Part shown: positions 37,391 through 47,374 of the stretch, piece after piece
How the letters are laid out: each line of letters starts with the position of its first letter
Position numbering within the stretch: the stretch's first letter is position 1
Source of the DNA: CAWEPK01 sp963835595
Lineage (GTDB): Bacteria; Desulfobacterota; Syntrophorhabdia; Syntrophorhabdales; WCHB1-27
DNA: 64,000 nucleotides
Assembly: GCA_963835595.1 (NCBI GenBank)
Contig: CAWIGL010000001.1
Location: 1-64,000 of the forward strand
Direction: 5' to 3'
Translations under genes and position numbers: made by a program
The notes under the pieces: generated by a model
Databases searched by the model: none
Told to the model about the DNA's origin: nothing
Seen by the model: the letters and a program-made list of their open reading frames with translations, nothing else

Positions 37391-38671
37391 ATGGATGCCT
37401 CGACTATCCGCCTGAAGCAAAAGGAGTATCTTTTCCCTTGCATCGGCAATTATTATGCGACACCGCTCGCAATCAAAAAAGGAGAGGGACTGTACTGCTA
37501 CGACTGGGAGGACAACAGGTACCTCGATTTTTTCGGCGGTATACTGACGGTGAGCATCGGTCATTGCCAGCCGGAAATTGTCAAAGAGATTGAAGACCAG
37601 GTGAGGACTTTGCAGCATACCTCAACTCTTTATCCCACATACCCTGCAGTTATGCTGGCAGAGAAGTTGTCCGGGGTGGCTCCGGGAAAATTGAAGAAGT
37701 CGTTTTTCACTAATTCAGGAACTGAAGCGAACGAGATGGCCATACTGACCGCTCAGCTCCACACGGGGGCACGGGAGGTAATAGCGCTCCGTCACAGTTA
37801 CCACGGGCGATCGTTTCTGGCGATGAGCCTAACGGGCCAGGGGGCGTGGAGGGTGGGTGGTAATTACATCCCGGGCATTACCCATGCCCCGAGTCCCTAC
37901 TGTTTTCGTTGCGAGTTCGGCGCAACTTATCCTCAATGTGACATGGAGTGTGCAGAAAACATCGACCAAGTTATCAAAACGACCACGTCCGGGAGAATAG
38001 CGGCATTAATCGCCGAGCCAATTCAGGGAGTTGGCGGTTTTATTGTCCCGCCTAAAGAGTATTTCGAGATAGCCGCCCGAATTGTAAAACAATACGGCGG
38101 CCTGTTCATATCCGACGAGGTCCAAACAGGTTTTGGAAGAACCGGCGGAAAATGGTTCGGAATAGAGCACTGGGATACAGAGCCTGACATTATAACCTGC
38201 GCCAAAGGTCTTGCGAATGGTATACCTATCGGAGCAACAATCGCGCGCGAGGAGGTAGCGAACAGCTTCACTGCGCCTACTATCTCGACCTTTGGCGGTA
38301 ACCCGGTAAGCGCAAGAGCGGCTTTGGCGACAATTAAGTATATCGAGGAACACGAAATTATCAGCCACGTAGAGGAGATGGGAGAATATTTAAAGGGGAA
38401 GTTATTGGAACTCAAAGAGAAATATCCGATAATAGGAGAAGTGCGGGGGAAGGGCCTCATGGTAGGGGTGGAACTGGTGAAAGAAAAAAAAGAACCGGCA
38501 GTAAATGAAATTATACAGCTTTTTGAGATTACGAAAAGAAAAGGTTTGCTTATAGGCAAAGGCGGGTTGTATGGAAATGTGGTGAGAATAAGCCCGCCGA
38601 TGACTGTCGAAAAAGCTCATATTGAAGAAGCCGTCAAAATTTTAGACCAAAGTTTTGAATCGTTAAGCTGA
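37391..38671 (+). CDS. Class-III aminotransferase (alanine-glyoxylate/beta-alanine-pyruvate type)
   Basis: A 426-residue PLP enzyme. Motifs include NSGTEANEMA, EPIQGVGGFIVPP, the PLP-ring Asp242 in FISDEVQTGFGRTG and the Schiff-base Lys272 in ITCAKGLANGIPIGA. Closest in feel to AGXT2-like and omega-amino acid-pyruvate aminotransferases, which use pyruvate or glyoxylate as acceptor. Alanine formed would be recycled by the alanine dehydrogenase at the other end of this block. AAAAGGAG lies just upstream. Confidence 0.9.
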   Translation: MDASTIRLKQKEYLFPCIGNYYATPLAIKKGEGLYCYDWEDNRYLDFFGGILTVSIGHCQPEIVKEIEDQVRTLQHTSTLYPTYPAVMLAEKLSGVAPGKLKKSFFTNSGTEANEMAILTAQLHTGAREVIALRHSYHGRSFLAMSLTGQGAWRVGGNYIPGITHAPSPYCFRCEFGATYPQCDMECAENIDQVIKTTTSGRIAALIAEPIQGVGGFIVPPKEYFEIAARIVKQYGGLFISDEVQTGFGRTGGKWFGIEHWDTEPDIITCAKGLANGIPIGATIAREEVANSFTAPTISTFGGNPVSARAALATIKYIEEHEIISHVEEMGEYLKGKLLELKEKYPIIGEVRGKGLMVGVELVKEKKEPAVNEIIQLFEITKRKGLLIGKGGLYGNVVRISPPMTVEKAHIEEAVKILDQSFESLS

Positions 38672-38720
38672 ACGACGGTTGTCGGGGGTGCAATGGAGTA
38701 ACGCGTGGCCCGGTTCGGGA

Positions 38721-38769
38721 AGGGGAAGACAAGCGCTCTTTGAAACAGCAAGAAAGCTTGTTTTTCCCC
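38721..38769 (+). terminator. Terminator-like hairpin after the aminotransferase
   Basis: GGGGAAGACAAGC (38724-38736 region) pairs with GCTTGTTTTTCCCC at 38756-38769, 50 to 100 bases after the stop. The rest of 38672-38919 shows no gene. Confidence 0.5.
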
Positions 38770-38919
38770 GCTCCTCTCCCTCAGGCAAGGTTACTGAGTC
38801 CAGCCTAGCCCTTATAAAGTGCCTGTTGTTTGAGGCGTTTTTGAGTATGTGGTAAAATGTTTTTCGTTGGATTTGCGTAAGCCTGCACACGATGTTCCCT
38901 TACACGAACGGAGCGAACG

Positions 38920-39687
38920 ATGACCCTGAAAATGAAGCTCACCCTTGGATTAGCATTCTTATTCCTGATTATTTTTGCCCTTGCAGGCTTCTGCTCCTAC
39001 TACGTGGGTAGAATGGGCCAGGAGTCCGACAGGATACTGAAGGATAATTATAACTCCCTCGTCTATGCGAGGAACATGCACACAGGTCTAGATGATATGA
39101 AGACTGCGCTGACTGCCGCTACTTTTGATAGCCGGGGCAGTGCGTCCGATTACTATTCGAGTCTCTTCAGCACAGGAAAGAATCTCTTCGACACCAACTT
39201 GAGGGCAGAGAATAACAATATAACAGAGATACAAGAGAAAGAATGGGTGGACAAGCTCAACCACGACTTCGATTCATTCCTGAAGCTTTGTTCTGAGATA
39301 ATGAGAGGATCTGGCGGAAGCAGAGTCTATTTCAATGAGGTTCTGCCGGCCTCCGAAATGCTGAAGCAATCGATCAACGGCGTCTATGATCTCAATATGC
39401 AGGCAGTCGTGCGTAAAAACCAGCAGGCGCATCTTGATTCTTCCCGCTTCACCACCTCAATGGCCATCATAGGTTCCATTTGTTTAGCGTTGGCCCTGTT
39501 CTACTTCTGGTATTTTCCCGTCTATATTTCCACCACCCTCGGCCATCTTGCCGATAGGATGAAGAATTTGTTGGAGGCCGCCGGCGTTGCCTTCGACACA
39601 GAAGAAAAGGACGAGGCTTACGTGATACTTCATGGAATAAACCTGCTGGAAAACAGATTGGGCGTAAGAAAAGAGGCCGGCAGCTAA
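38920..39687 (+). CDS. Membrane sensor-like protein with four-helix-bundle ligand domain, no output domain
   Basis: A 255-residue protein with an N-terminal membrane helix (about 7-29), a helical extracytoplasmic region (about 30-182) of the 4HB/MCP type, and a second membrane helix (about 185-205), followed by only 50 cytoplasmic residues. Such N-termini normally precede a HAMP and kinase or chemoreceptor domain, which is missing. Either it is a truncated sensor or a genuine accessory protein. GGAG precedes the ATG at short distance. Confidence 0.65.
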   Translation: MTLKMKLTLGLAFLFLIIFALAGFCSYYVGRMGQESDRILKDNYNSLVYARNMHTGLDDMKTALTAATFDSRGSASDYYSSLFSTGKNLFDTNLRAENNNITEIQEKEWVDKLNHDFDSFLKLCSEIMRGSGGSRVYFNEVLPASEMLKQSINGVYDLNMQAVVRKNQQAHLDSSRFTTSMAIIGSICLALALFYFWYFPVYISTTLGHLADRMKNLLEAAGVAFDTEEKDEAYVILHGINLLENRLGVRKEAGS

Positions 39688-39772
39688 TTCTCTCCAGATT
39701 GTTTATCATCGCCGACACCCGGTATTGTACGAGCTACTGCATATCGTCATTGGAAATGGGCAGTCGGCATGG

Positions 39773-41750
39773 TTATTCTATAACCCTGATCGGCAGCACA
39801 ACCATCGTAATCCCCTTCCATTGGAGCCTTGCCTGGATGGCAAATGCCGTCTCGTTATGGAGAAACCGATGGAAGATGTTCTCCCTCTCAAAGACGAGCT
39901 TGCCCGCGAAGACCGTCAATTTCGGAAACTCCTGCGCGACCCGCTCGCAGAGCCTCTGTCGCCGTTTCGGCAACGTCCGTTCCTATGTCCATGCGATAGT
40001 CGGCAGGAAACCCGTGCTTCCTCGTAAGCTTAACGTACTTCCCCAGGCCATCTTTCACGGATTTCCTGAGGCCTTCTACCGCTTCCTTCCCCTTGAAAGT
40101 GCCCGAATCGATCTCTGCCACCGATACAAAAATAAAGTTCTTATAGACGTTCGGGAAGTTGCGGACGATAGAGAGCAGGGTATGAAGCCCGAAGCCGTTG
40201 AAGCCGCTGACCAGAAGCGCGGCAGTAAGGTCTTGCGGGTTGACCGGATCGCCATTGTAAGGGGTCACGCTCGGGATATCGGATAAGGTCCTCTCTAACG
40301 CTCCGACCGCAGCGCGTGTCTTATTATAGTGGCGCTGGAACAGATAGCACAGGCCCACCACAGAGACGGTGATGAGCAGCGTCAGCCAGCCGCCCTCGAG
40401 GAACTTCTCGTAGACGGTGATACAAAGAATCGTTATGCAGACGAAGAAACCTACCATATGAACGCTTACATGCCGCTTCCATTCGTGGTCGCTTTTCCGC
40501 CTAAGGAAATAGAACCGGATCATTCCCATCTGCGACAGGGAGAACGTAATGAAGACGTTGATGGAGTACATGACGACAAGGGCCGCTACGGAACCGCGCG
40601 TGTAGAGAAGGAGTATCAGAGATGCGATACCCATAAGGAGGACGCCGTTCTGCATGGTCAGCCGCTCGGAGAGGGACGCAAACCGGCGCGGCAGCCAAGA
40701 GTCAGTCGCCATGTTGGACATTACCCTTGGCCCGTCAACAAACCCCGCCTGGGCGCCCACGATAAGGAGAGCGCCTTCGGAGACGAGGGTAACAAGGGCG
40801 ATGAGACCACCCATGGGCCATGACCCGAATACTATGTTGGCGAGAACCGCGTTCATGGTCTGGCCCTCGACCGGACGCGCCTGAAACAGGTAGTAGCAGA
40901 ACAGAAGCCCTCCTGCCGTTACCGCCAAGGAGACCGCCATGTAAACCATCGTCCGCTTGCCCGTGTGCACGCGCGGCTCCCTCATTATCTGCATTCCGTT
41001 CGACACGGCCTCCAAACCTGTATAGGTGCCGCCGCCGAGAGAAAAAGCCCTCAGAAAAATAGCCGCAATGCCCATGAAACCGATGGTCTGAAGGTCGTGG
41101 TGCAGGTTGACCTTCAGATCGGCGGTAAGAGGGGCTATGAGGGATGCGTGGGTCAGGAACCCGTATCCTATGAGAAGGGCATGAGTAGCTATGAAAACAA
41201 AGAAAATGGGTGCAAGAAGGGCAATCGACTCTTTCACCCCCCTCAAGTTTAACACCACGAGAAGTACCACGAGGCAGATCACGAAGGGAAGTTTGAAATG
41301 GTGAAGGGGCAGCGGAAGAAAGCTGAAAATCGCGTCGCCGCAGGAGGCGAGGGAGACGGTGATGGTGAGAACATAATCAACGAGAAGGGCGGAGCCGGAG
41401 AGCACACCCGTCCCTTTGCCGAGTGTGTGCGTGGCTACTATGTACCCGCCGCCGCCGTGGGGAAAATGCTCTATTATGCGGGAATAGGCATAAGCGATGA
41501 TCCCGACGGTAAAAGCGGTTGCGAGACCGAGGAAGACGGCCAGGTACAGGTGAGAGCCGACTGTCCTGAACGCCTCGTCAGGGCCGTAGGAGGAGGACGA
41601 AAGGCCGTCCGCGCCGAGGCCGATCCAGGCAAGCAGGGGAATCAGCGACATCTTGTGGAAAATCGACGGTTCTTCTACGTCGAGGGGTTTTCCGACAATC
41701 TTATGGACGATCTTTTTTGACAGTGGTTCCTGTTCGTCCTGGGTGCTCAT
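39773..41750 (-). CDS. APC-superfamily amino acid/cation permease, C-terminus frameshifted
   Basis: An inner-membrane transporter with about twelve helices and a cytoplasmic C-terminal domain. SYGPDEAFRTVGSHLYLAVF, AYSRIIEHFPHGGGGYIVA and GTYTGLEAVSNGMQ resemble the KUP/APC proteins of deltaproteobacteria. The frame as given ends at 39888, but removing one base near 39952-39957 continues it with CERVAQEFPKLTVFAGKLVF to a stop at 39773 (658 residues). The tail matches what these proteins usually have, so the long form is preferred. Confidence 0.82.
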
Positions 41751-42258
41751 AATGATCTATTGCGACTCTTTCGTGGACTCGGCGCGCTTCTTTTAAAGAT
41801 ACTCAAGCCGATAGAACCACCTCGCACGTTTTTCTGACCCTCTCTTTCCTGCCGGCTTCCTTTATGCCTCGGTTGTGCCGGTCCAACAACCAGACTTCCG
41901 GGATGATCCGGGAAATGATCTCGCCGCGATAGAAGACCCGCATGATGGCGCTTTCCGATACAACGATGGCGATGCGGCATGATCGTTTCGCTCCCGTCAA
42001 TTGTAATAATATCGGAAAGAAATTACCACTCTTTTTCGACAAGGCCCGGGCGGTACTCCCACACACCCCATGCCCGACAGAGTATTATGCGCGCGATTCT
42101 CGTGCACGCCACAGCCTCATTTTACACTAACCCTTGATTGTTGCTATATTTCCTGTAATACTTGTCACGGATACTTGTATTTGCTGTATTTCCGAGCTAC
42201 AGGCACCTGACTGCCTGATTATCATAGATACGTTACACATGTCCAGGAGGTTACGAGA
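41751..42258. other. Intergenic region between the APC permease and HU genes
   Basis: About 500 bases of lower G+C. A short minus-strand frame (41803-41943, 46 residues, MRVFYRGEII...) could be a small gene but has no ribosome-binding site. TTGATT and TAATAC at about 42133-42160 could be the promoter for the HU gene. Nothing else is seen. Confidence 0.3.
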
Positions 42259-42594
42259 ATGACCAAAGCGGAAATCGTTGCCAAGGTGGCGCAGGAAATG
42301 AAGATTTCTAAAGCAGCGGCGAATAATGCCCTGGACGTCATCACCAATTCCATTGCCCAGGCCATCAGCAAAGGGAAGAAGGTAGCTCTTGTCGGTTTTG
42401 GGACATTCTCCGTGGTGCAGCGGAAGGCAAGGAAAGGCAGAAACCCCAGGACCGGCAAGGAGATCAAGATAGCCGCGAGGAAAGCTCCTAAATTCACCGC
42501 AGGAGCAGCCCTTAAAGCGGCAGCCGAAGGAAAGGCGCCCGCCAAGAAGGCCCCGGCAAAGAAATCGCCCGTCAGGATGACGAAGAAGAAATAG
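42259..42594 (+). CDS. HU-family DNA-binding protein with lysine-rich tail
   Basis: A 111-residue nucleoid protein. The HU core (1-90) has MTKAEIVAKVA, KVALVGFGTF and the beta-arm GRNPRTGKEIKI with the intercalating proline. The last 20 residues are an alanine/lysine/proline tail (KAPAKKAPAKKSP), as in histone-like HU variants, likely adding nonspecific DNA contact. AGGAGG lies 7 bases before the ATG. Confidence 0.95.
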   Translation: MTKAEIVAKVAQEMKISKAAANNALDVITNSIAQAISKGKKVALVGFGTFSVVQRKARKGRNPRTGKEIKIAARKAPKFTAGAALKAAAEGKAPAKKAPAKKSPVRMTKKK

Positions 42595-42602
42595 GCAAAA
42601 CT

Positions 42603-42631
42603 AAAGGGCGGGCTTTTCAGGTCCGCCCTTC
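42603..42631 (+). terminator. Intrinsic terminator after the HU gene
   Basis: Stem AAGGGCGG/CCGCCCTT with a ten-base loop, followed by a short pyrimidine stretch, 10 bases after the stop. Confidence 0.7.
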
Positions 42632-42680
42632 TACTTCGTAGAATGACCTCTGGTCGCATGGAACAGGGCCTTTAACTCCT

Positions 42681-43947
42681 ATGGCCGCGGACTTCAAAAG
42701 CCCTCTAAGGTACCGCTGGTATATATTCGCAGTTTTCGCAATTCAATATGTGCTTCTTTATTTTCATCGTGTCTCTCCTGCCATGCTTGCATCCGAATTG
42801 ACCGCCACATTCCACACCTCGGGGGCAGGACTCGGTTTTCTCACATCCGCCTACTTCTATCCCTATGCACTTATGCAGATACCCTATCGGCATGCTTTCC
42901 GATTCATGGGGCGCCCGGAAGACTACCACCCTGTTCTCGCTCATTGCATGCGTCGGCATTACCCTGTTTGCTCTGTCGCCGACTTTCGGATCCGCCGTCT
43001 TTTCAAGGTTACTTATAGGGCTCGGCGTTTCGGCTGTTTTTGTGCCGGCCATGAAAGTTTATGTTGCATGGTTTCCCGGGCCTGAGTATGGAAGGGCAGC
43101 AGGGTTGTTCATCGGGGTCGGCGCTGCAGGATGGATCATGGGCACCGCTCCTCTGGCATTCCTAACCTCGGCCTTCGACTGGCGCGTAGTTTTTCTGTTC
43201 ATCGGTATTCTCTCCTTCTTATTGACCATCATTACCTGGCTCATCGTGAGAGATGCTCCGGAGAAAAACAATGTTTCCCTTCCAGTCGAAAAAAAAGTTA
43301 CGGAGATATCGGGTGAAAAAGGGGAAAGCGGCTTTATCACGATTTTTACAGACAAAAATTACTGGCCTCTCGCATCCTGGACTTTTCTCCGCACAGGGCT
43401 GATCTTCTGTTTTTTTGGCTTGTGGGCCGGGCCTTATCTCATGGATGTTTACAAGCTTTCCAAGACATACGCAGGCAATGTCCTTTCTCTTTTTCCCCTT
43501 GCGATCATCGTTGGCAGCCCTTTTCTGGGTTATGTATCCGATAAGCTTTTGGAGAGCCGGAAAAAGGTGATCGTAGGGACATCGATCGGCCACGCAGCCT
43601 GTTGGCTGCTCATGCTTTTTCTCTACGATTCAATGCCCCTCGTCGTCATCTGTGTTGTTTTTGTTCTCCTGGGTATCTTCGCCGGCTCACCCGCGAATAT
43701 TGGATTCGCAGCCGTGAAGGAGTTGTTTCCAGTCCGTATGGCTGGAACAGCAATCGGTGGACAGAATCTTGCGGCGTTCTTCGGCAGTGCGGTCTTTCAG
43801 CCCCTCGCCGGCTATGTCCTTGACCTAAGCGGAAAGGTAAACGCCCACTATCCCCCATCGGCTTACAGGAACATTTTTCTGATATTCTTTGTTCTGGCTG
43901 TCGTTGCCTTGGTTGCGGGCGCACTTTCGAAGGAGACCTTCAGGTAA
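42681..43947 (+). CDS. MFS transporter, frameshifted near the N-terminus
   Basis: A twelve-helix major-facilitator protein. The first 70 residues (YRWYIFAVFAIQYVLLYFHRVSPAMLA, resembling nitrate/sugar-phosphate type MFS starts) are in one frame and the rest in another. Dropping one T near 42895 joins them across the MFS loop motif IGMLSDSWGARKT and yields 421 residues. The C-terminal half (PLASWTFLRTGLIF, GYVSDKLLESRKKV) is complete. The substrate is not evident. Similar to organic-acid MFS carriers of anaerobes. Confidence 0.82.
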
Positions 43948-44074
43948 TCGACATCTCCAACCCTTACGGCGCTGTGGAAGTTGTCTTATTGCAGGCTCTG
44001 CTTACGCGCACGGGACATACCCCGCCGGCAATTACGGAGCCGGCCTGCGTCTCGGCTATTCGTTCTGATCCGGG

Positions 44075-44587
44075 CTACTCCGGCCTGGAGATCTTCTTCT
44101 CGAATTCGTCCCAGAAGGCGGAATCGGGCTTCCGCCAGTACGGGCCCCATCCCTGCGCAAAGACACCCTCGACCTTTTTCAAAAGGCGCTTCCAGGCAGG
44201 GCCGTACTCGTAAGCAAGGACGTCCTCGAGGAACGGGACGAGCGACCCTAGCAGTTCCTTCGGCAAGTACGCCCTCGCCCCCAGCTCTATCGATTTCTTG
44301 AGGGCCTCCGGCGAGAAGGCCTGGGCGGTGAGGATTACGGTGGGGACCGGATTCACACGCGCGGCCGTCCGCTTGAGGAGATCGAAGCCGCGGACGCCCA
44401 TCACGTCCAGGATAACGAGGTCGTACGTCCACGAGGCAAGGAGCTCCCACGCCTCTTCGTAGGTAGAGGCCGTCTCAACGGTGCTCTTCGGGGCGGCCGA
44501 CAGGATTTCTTCCTTCACGAGGGTGAGCACGTCGGGCTCGTCGTCTACCACGAGAATGTTCTTTTCGTTGAGAACCGATTCCGGCAT
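44075..44587 (-). CDS. Stand-alone response regulator receiver protein
   Basis: A 170-residue protein with one receiver domain (about 8-125): acidic pair VVDDEPD, phosphoacceptor Asp61 (LVILDVMG), Thr in VILTAQ and Lys in YLPKE. A 45-residue helical tail follows instead of a DNA-binding domain. It is the last gene of the operon that starts at the sigma-54 promoter at 52.3 kb. The output partner is unknown. Confidence 0.85.
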   Translation of the reverse strand: MPESVLNEKNILVVDDEPDVLTLVKEEILSAAPKSTVETASTYEEAWELLASWTYDLVILDVMGVRGFDLLKRTAARVNPVPTVILTAQAFSPEALKKSIELGARAYLPKELLGSLVPFLEDVLAYEYGPAWKRLLKKVEGVFAQGWGPYWRKPDSAFWDEFEKKISRPE

Positions 44588-44622
44588 ATGCCCCTCCTTC
44601 GCCGCCGGCAGGACGTCCCCTT

Positions 44623-46575
44623 CTACTTTTGCAGCATCGGCAAGACCTGCTCGAAATACTCCAGCGACCCAGGGTTTACCAGGGCGTCCCTGTTCGTCAC
44701 GGGCCTGCCGTTGACTATGTTCGTGACAGCGCTCTCCACCTTCTTCATGTTGAAAGTGTAAGGTATGTCGGGCGCCTCCAGGATCAGGGCAGGCACGTGC
44801 CTGGGGGATGCCTTGTCCCGCAGGGTGGCCTTTATCCGGGCCGTGAGGTCCCCGGAGAGCGCTGCGCCGGGGGCGAGCTTGACGAAAAGAAGGATGCGCT
44901 GGTCCCCCTCGTAGCTCTGGCCTACGGCTACGCAGTCCGCTACCTCCTGGAACTTATCGACGATATTATATATCTCGGCCGTGCCGATGCGCACGCCGGA
45001 GGGCTTCAGGATCGCGTCCGACCGGCCGAAGAAGGTCGCCCCTTTCGTGTCGCTGTAGAACTCTACGTAGTCGCCGTGGCGCCAGACGCCGGGGTAGACG
45101 CCGAAATAGCTGTCCCTGTACCTTTCAAAGTCCTTGTCGTCCCAGAAGTAGAGGGGCATGGAAGGGGCGGGCGCCTCGCAGACGAGCTCCCCCTGCCTGT
45201 CGTAGACTGCGTTACCCTTCTCGTCGTACGCCTTGACCTTCATGCCGAGGCCGGGGGCCTGAAGCTCCCCTGCGTAGACGGGCAGCACGGGGCAGCCTAT
45301 GACGAAGCAGCCGTTGATGTCCGTCCCCCCCGAAAGGGAGTTGAAATGGACGTCTTTCTTTATGGCGCTGTAGACGTACTCGAAGCCTTCGGCGGATAAG
45401 GGGGAGCCTGTCTGCCCCATGGACGCAAGGGACGAGAGGTCGAAGCGGTCTTTCGGCCTGTAGCCCTGGGCCTTCAAAAGGTTGATGTAGGTGGCGCTCG
45501 TACCGAAGAAGGTGATCTTTTCGTCATCGACGAGCTTCCACATGGCGCCGAGGTCGGGATACCCCGGATTGCCGTCGTAGAGCACGATCTTGGAGCCCAC
45601 CCCCAAGGCAGCCACGAGCCAGTTCCACATCATCCAGGAGGGGGCGGTCATGTAGGTGATCGTGTCGTCCCGCTTGAGATCTGCATGGAGGATAAGCTCC
45701 TTCAACTGGTTGAGGAGGATGCCCCCTGCGCTCTGGACCATGCATTTGGGCTTGCCCGTTGTGCCCGATGAGAACATGACGTAGACGGGGTGGCTGAAGG
45801 GGACCTGCTCGAACCGGACCTCGGAGGCTTTTTCAAGGAAATCGCCGAACAGGACGGCGTTGGGGATTGCGCCTATATCGGGGGCGTCGCTTATGTAGGG
45901 GACGACAACGACCTTTTCTATGGATGGGACCGACTCGACTACGGTCTTTACGTCCTTGAGCATGGGGAAAGGCTTGTTCTTGTAAAGGTAGCCGTCTACC
46001 GTGAAGAGCACCCTGGGGGCTATCTGGCTGAAGCGGTCGATCACCGCCTGGACGCCCAGCTCTGAGCCGCAGGAGGCCCATGTTGCGCCTGTGCTCGTAG
46101 CTGCGAGCATGGCGACGGCCGTCTCCACCATGTTGGGCATGTACCCGACTACCCGGTCGTCCCCGGTGACGCCGTGAGAGCGCAGGGCGGCCGAGAGACG
46201 GGCAACGAGGGAGTAGACCTCTTTATAGGTTGTCCTTACAGGGGGTCTCGTCTCGCAGACGAAGACGAAGGCCGGCCTGTCGTCCCTGTAGCGAAGTAAG
46301 TTCTCCGCAAAGTTGAGCTCTGCCCCCGGGAACCACTCTGCGCCGGGGAACCTCGCAAGGTCGTCAACGACCTTGTCGTATGTCCTCGATGCCTTTATGC
46401 CAAGGAAGTCCCAGGCGGCAGCCCAGAAATCTGCGATCTGCGCCACGGACCAGTCGTAGAGGGAGAAGTAGTCTTTAAGCCTAAGATTGCAGCGCTCGTT
46501 GACGAATGCGATGAAGCGGGTCATGTTTGCGTTTGCCACCCTCTTTTCGGAGGGCTTCCACAAAGGCTCTTTCAT
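44623..46575 (-). CDS. Acetoacetyl-CoA synthetase
   Basis: Activates acetoacetate to acetoacetyl-CoA with ATP. The 650-residue protein has the acetyl-CoA-synthetase N-terminus (WKPSEKRVANANMTRFIAFVN), the AMP-binding loop FSSGTTGKPKCMVQS, the A5 region GGTDINGCF and a C-terminal SPRHVPALILEAPDIPYTFNMKKVE, which is specific to the acetoacetate enzymes. It shares an operon with a hydroxybutyrate-dehydrogenase-like SDR and an ABC importer, making a path from hydroxybutyrate to acetoacetyl-CoA. Confidence 0.93.
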   Translation of the reverse strand: MKEPLWKPSEKRVANANMTRFIAFVNERCNLRLKDYFSLYDWSVAQIADFWAAAWDFLGIKASRTYDKVVDDLARFPGAEWFPGAELNFAENLLRYRDDRPAFVFVCETRPPVRTTYKEVYSLVARLSAALRSHGVTGDDRVVGYMPNMVETAVAMLAATSTGATWASCGSELGVQAVIDRFSQIAPRVLFTVDGYLYKNKPFPMLKDVKTVVESVPSIEKVVVVPYISDAPDIGAIPNAVLFGDFLEKASEVRFEQVPFSHPVYVMFSSGTTGKPKCMVQSAGGILLNQLKELILHADLKRDDTITYMTAPSWMMWNWLVAALGVGSKIVLYDGNPGYPDLGAMWKLVDDEKITFFGTSATYINLLKAQGYRPKDRFDLSSLASMGQTGSPLSAEGFEYVYSAIKKDVHFNSLSGGTDINGCFVIGCPVLPVYAGELQAPGLGMKVKAYDEKGNAVYDRQGELVCEAPAPSMPLYFWDDKDFERYRDSYFGVYPGVWRHGDYVEFYSDTKGATFFGRSDAILKPSGVRIGTAEIYNIVDKFQEVADCVAVGQSYEGDQRILLFVKLAPGAALSGDLTARIKATLRDKASPRHVPALILEAPDIPYTFNMKKVESAVTNIVNGRPVTNRDALVNPGSLEYFEQVLPMLQK

Positions 46576-46666
46576 TAAAGGTCTCCTCAGTGCTTGCGTG
46601 ATTAACGGCTTGTGCGGCCTGTATCGGCCTTTCGGCAGGGCAAACCCGGGCTCCGCCTCGATAATA

Positions 46667-47374
46667 TTATATCATCAAGTATTTGCTTTTCACCTCCTCA
46701 TCTCCGCTCAGCTCTTCGATGGTGCCGTGGTACTTTATGCGCCCCTTGTCGATCACGTAGGCGCGGTCCGCTACGGCGAGAGAGAATTTGACGTTCTGCT
46801 CGGAGAAGAGGATGGTAACGCCCGTCTCTTTGAGCTTGCGCAGCCTTTCCGCAAAGTCTCTGACGACGAGCGGAGCGAGGCCCTCGACCGGCTCGTCCAG
46901 AAGTATCAGCGCCGGGTTGCCCATGAGGGTCCTTCCGATGGTGAGCATCTGCTGCTCGCCCCCGCTCAGGTAGCCGCCCAGTCTTTTCTCCAATTTCTCC
47001 AGTTTGGGAAAGACCTCGTAGATCCGCCCGACGGTCCACGGCTCGCCCTTGAAGTGCTCCGATTTCTTGGCGCCTATGTCGAGGTTCTGCCTGACGGTAA
47101 GGTCGGGGAATATGAGGCGGTTGTCGGGCACGTAGCCGATCCCCTTCCGCGCGATCCGGTAAGGCGGCTTGCCCGCCATCTCGCCGCCGTAAAACCTGAC
47201 GCTCCCCGTCCTGACCGGCGTAAGCCCCATGATGCTTCTCATCGTCGTGGTCTTGCCCGCCCCGTTCCTGCCGAGCAGGCAGACGAGCTCGCCTGCCGCC
47301 ACCTTCAGGGAGACGTCGAACAGGACGTGGCTCGACCCGTAGTAGGTGTTGATGCCGTCTATCTCGAGGATCAT
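46667..47374 (-). CDS. livF: Branched-chain amino acid type ABC transporter ATPase LivF
   Basis: A 235-residue ATPase. Walker A GRNGAGKTT, signature YLSGGEQQML and Walker B LILLDEPVEGLAP match LivF. It ends the transporter set livKHMGF and overlaps livG by 4 bases. In this operon the substrate may be a ketone body or hydroxy acid rather than an amino acid; that is inference from the neighbours. Confidence 0.93.
   Translation of the reverse strand: MILEIDGINTYYGSSHVLFDVSLKVAAGELVCLLGRNGAGKTTTMRSIMGLTPVRTGSVRFYGGEMAGKPPYRIARKGIGYVPDNRLIFPDLTVRQNLDIGAKKSEHFKGEPWTVGRIYEVFPKLEKLEKRLGGYLSGGEQQMLTIGRTLMGNPALILLDEPVEGLAPLVVRDFAERLRKLKETGVTILFSEQNVKFSLAVADRAYVIDKGRIKYHGTIEELSGDEEVKSKYLMI

Noticed and set aside
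38663..38890. 75-residue minus-strand frame after the aminotransferase
   Set aside because: Overlaps the terminator-like hairpin and has no ribosome-binding site or motif.
41747..42066. Two short minus-strand frames upstream of the APC permease
   Set aside because: No ribosome-binding site, no family likeness; mentioned in the intergenic entry only.
43948..44074. Gene between the MFS transporter and the receiver gene
   Set aside because: Frames here are arginine-rich shadows of the receiver gene; the space is a convergent spacer.
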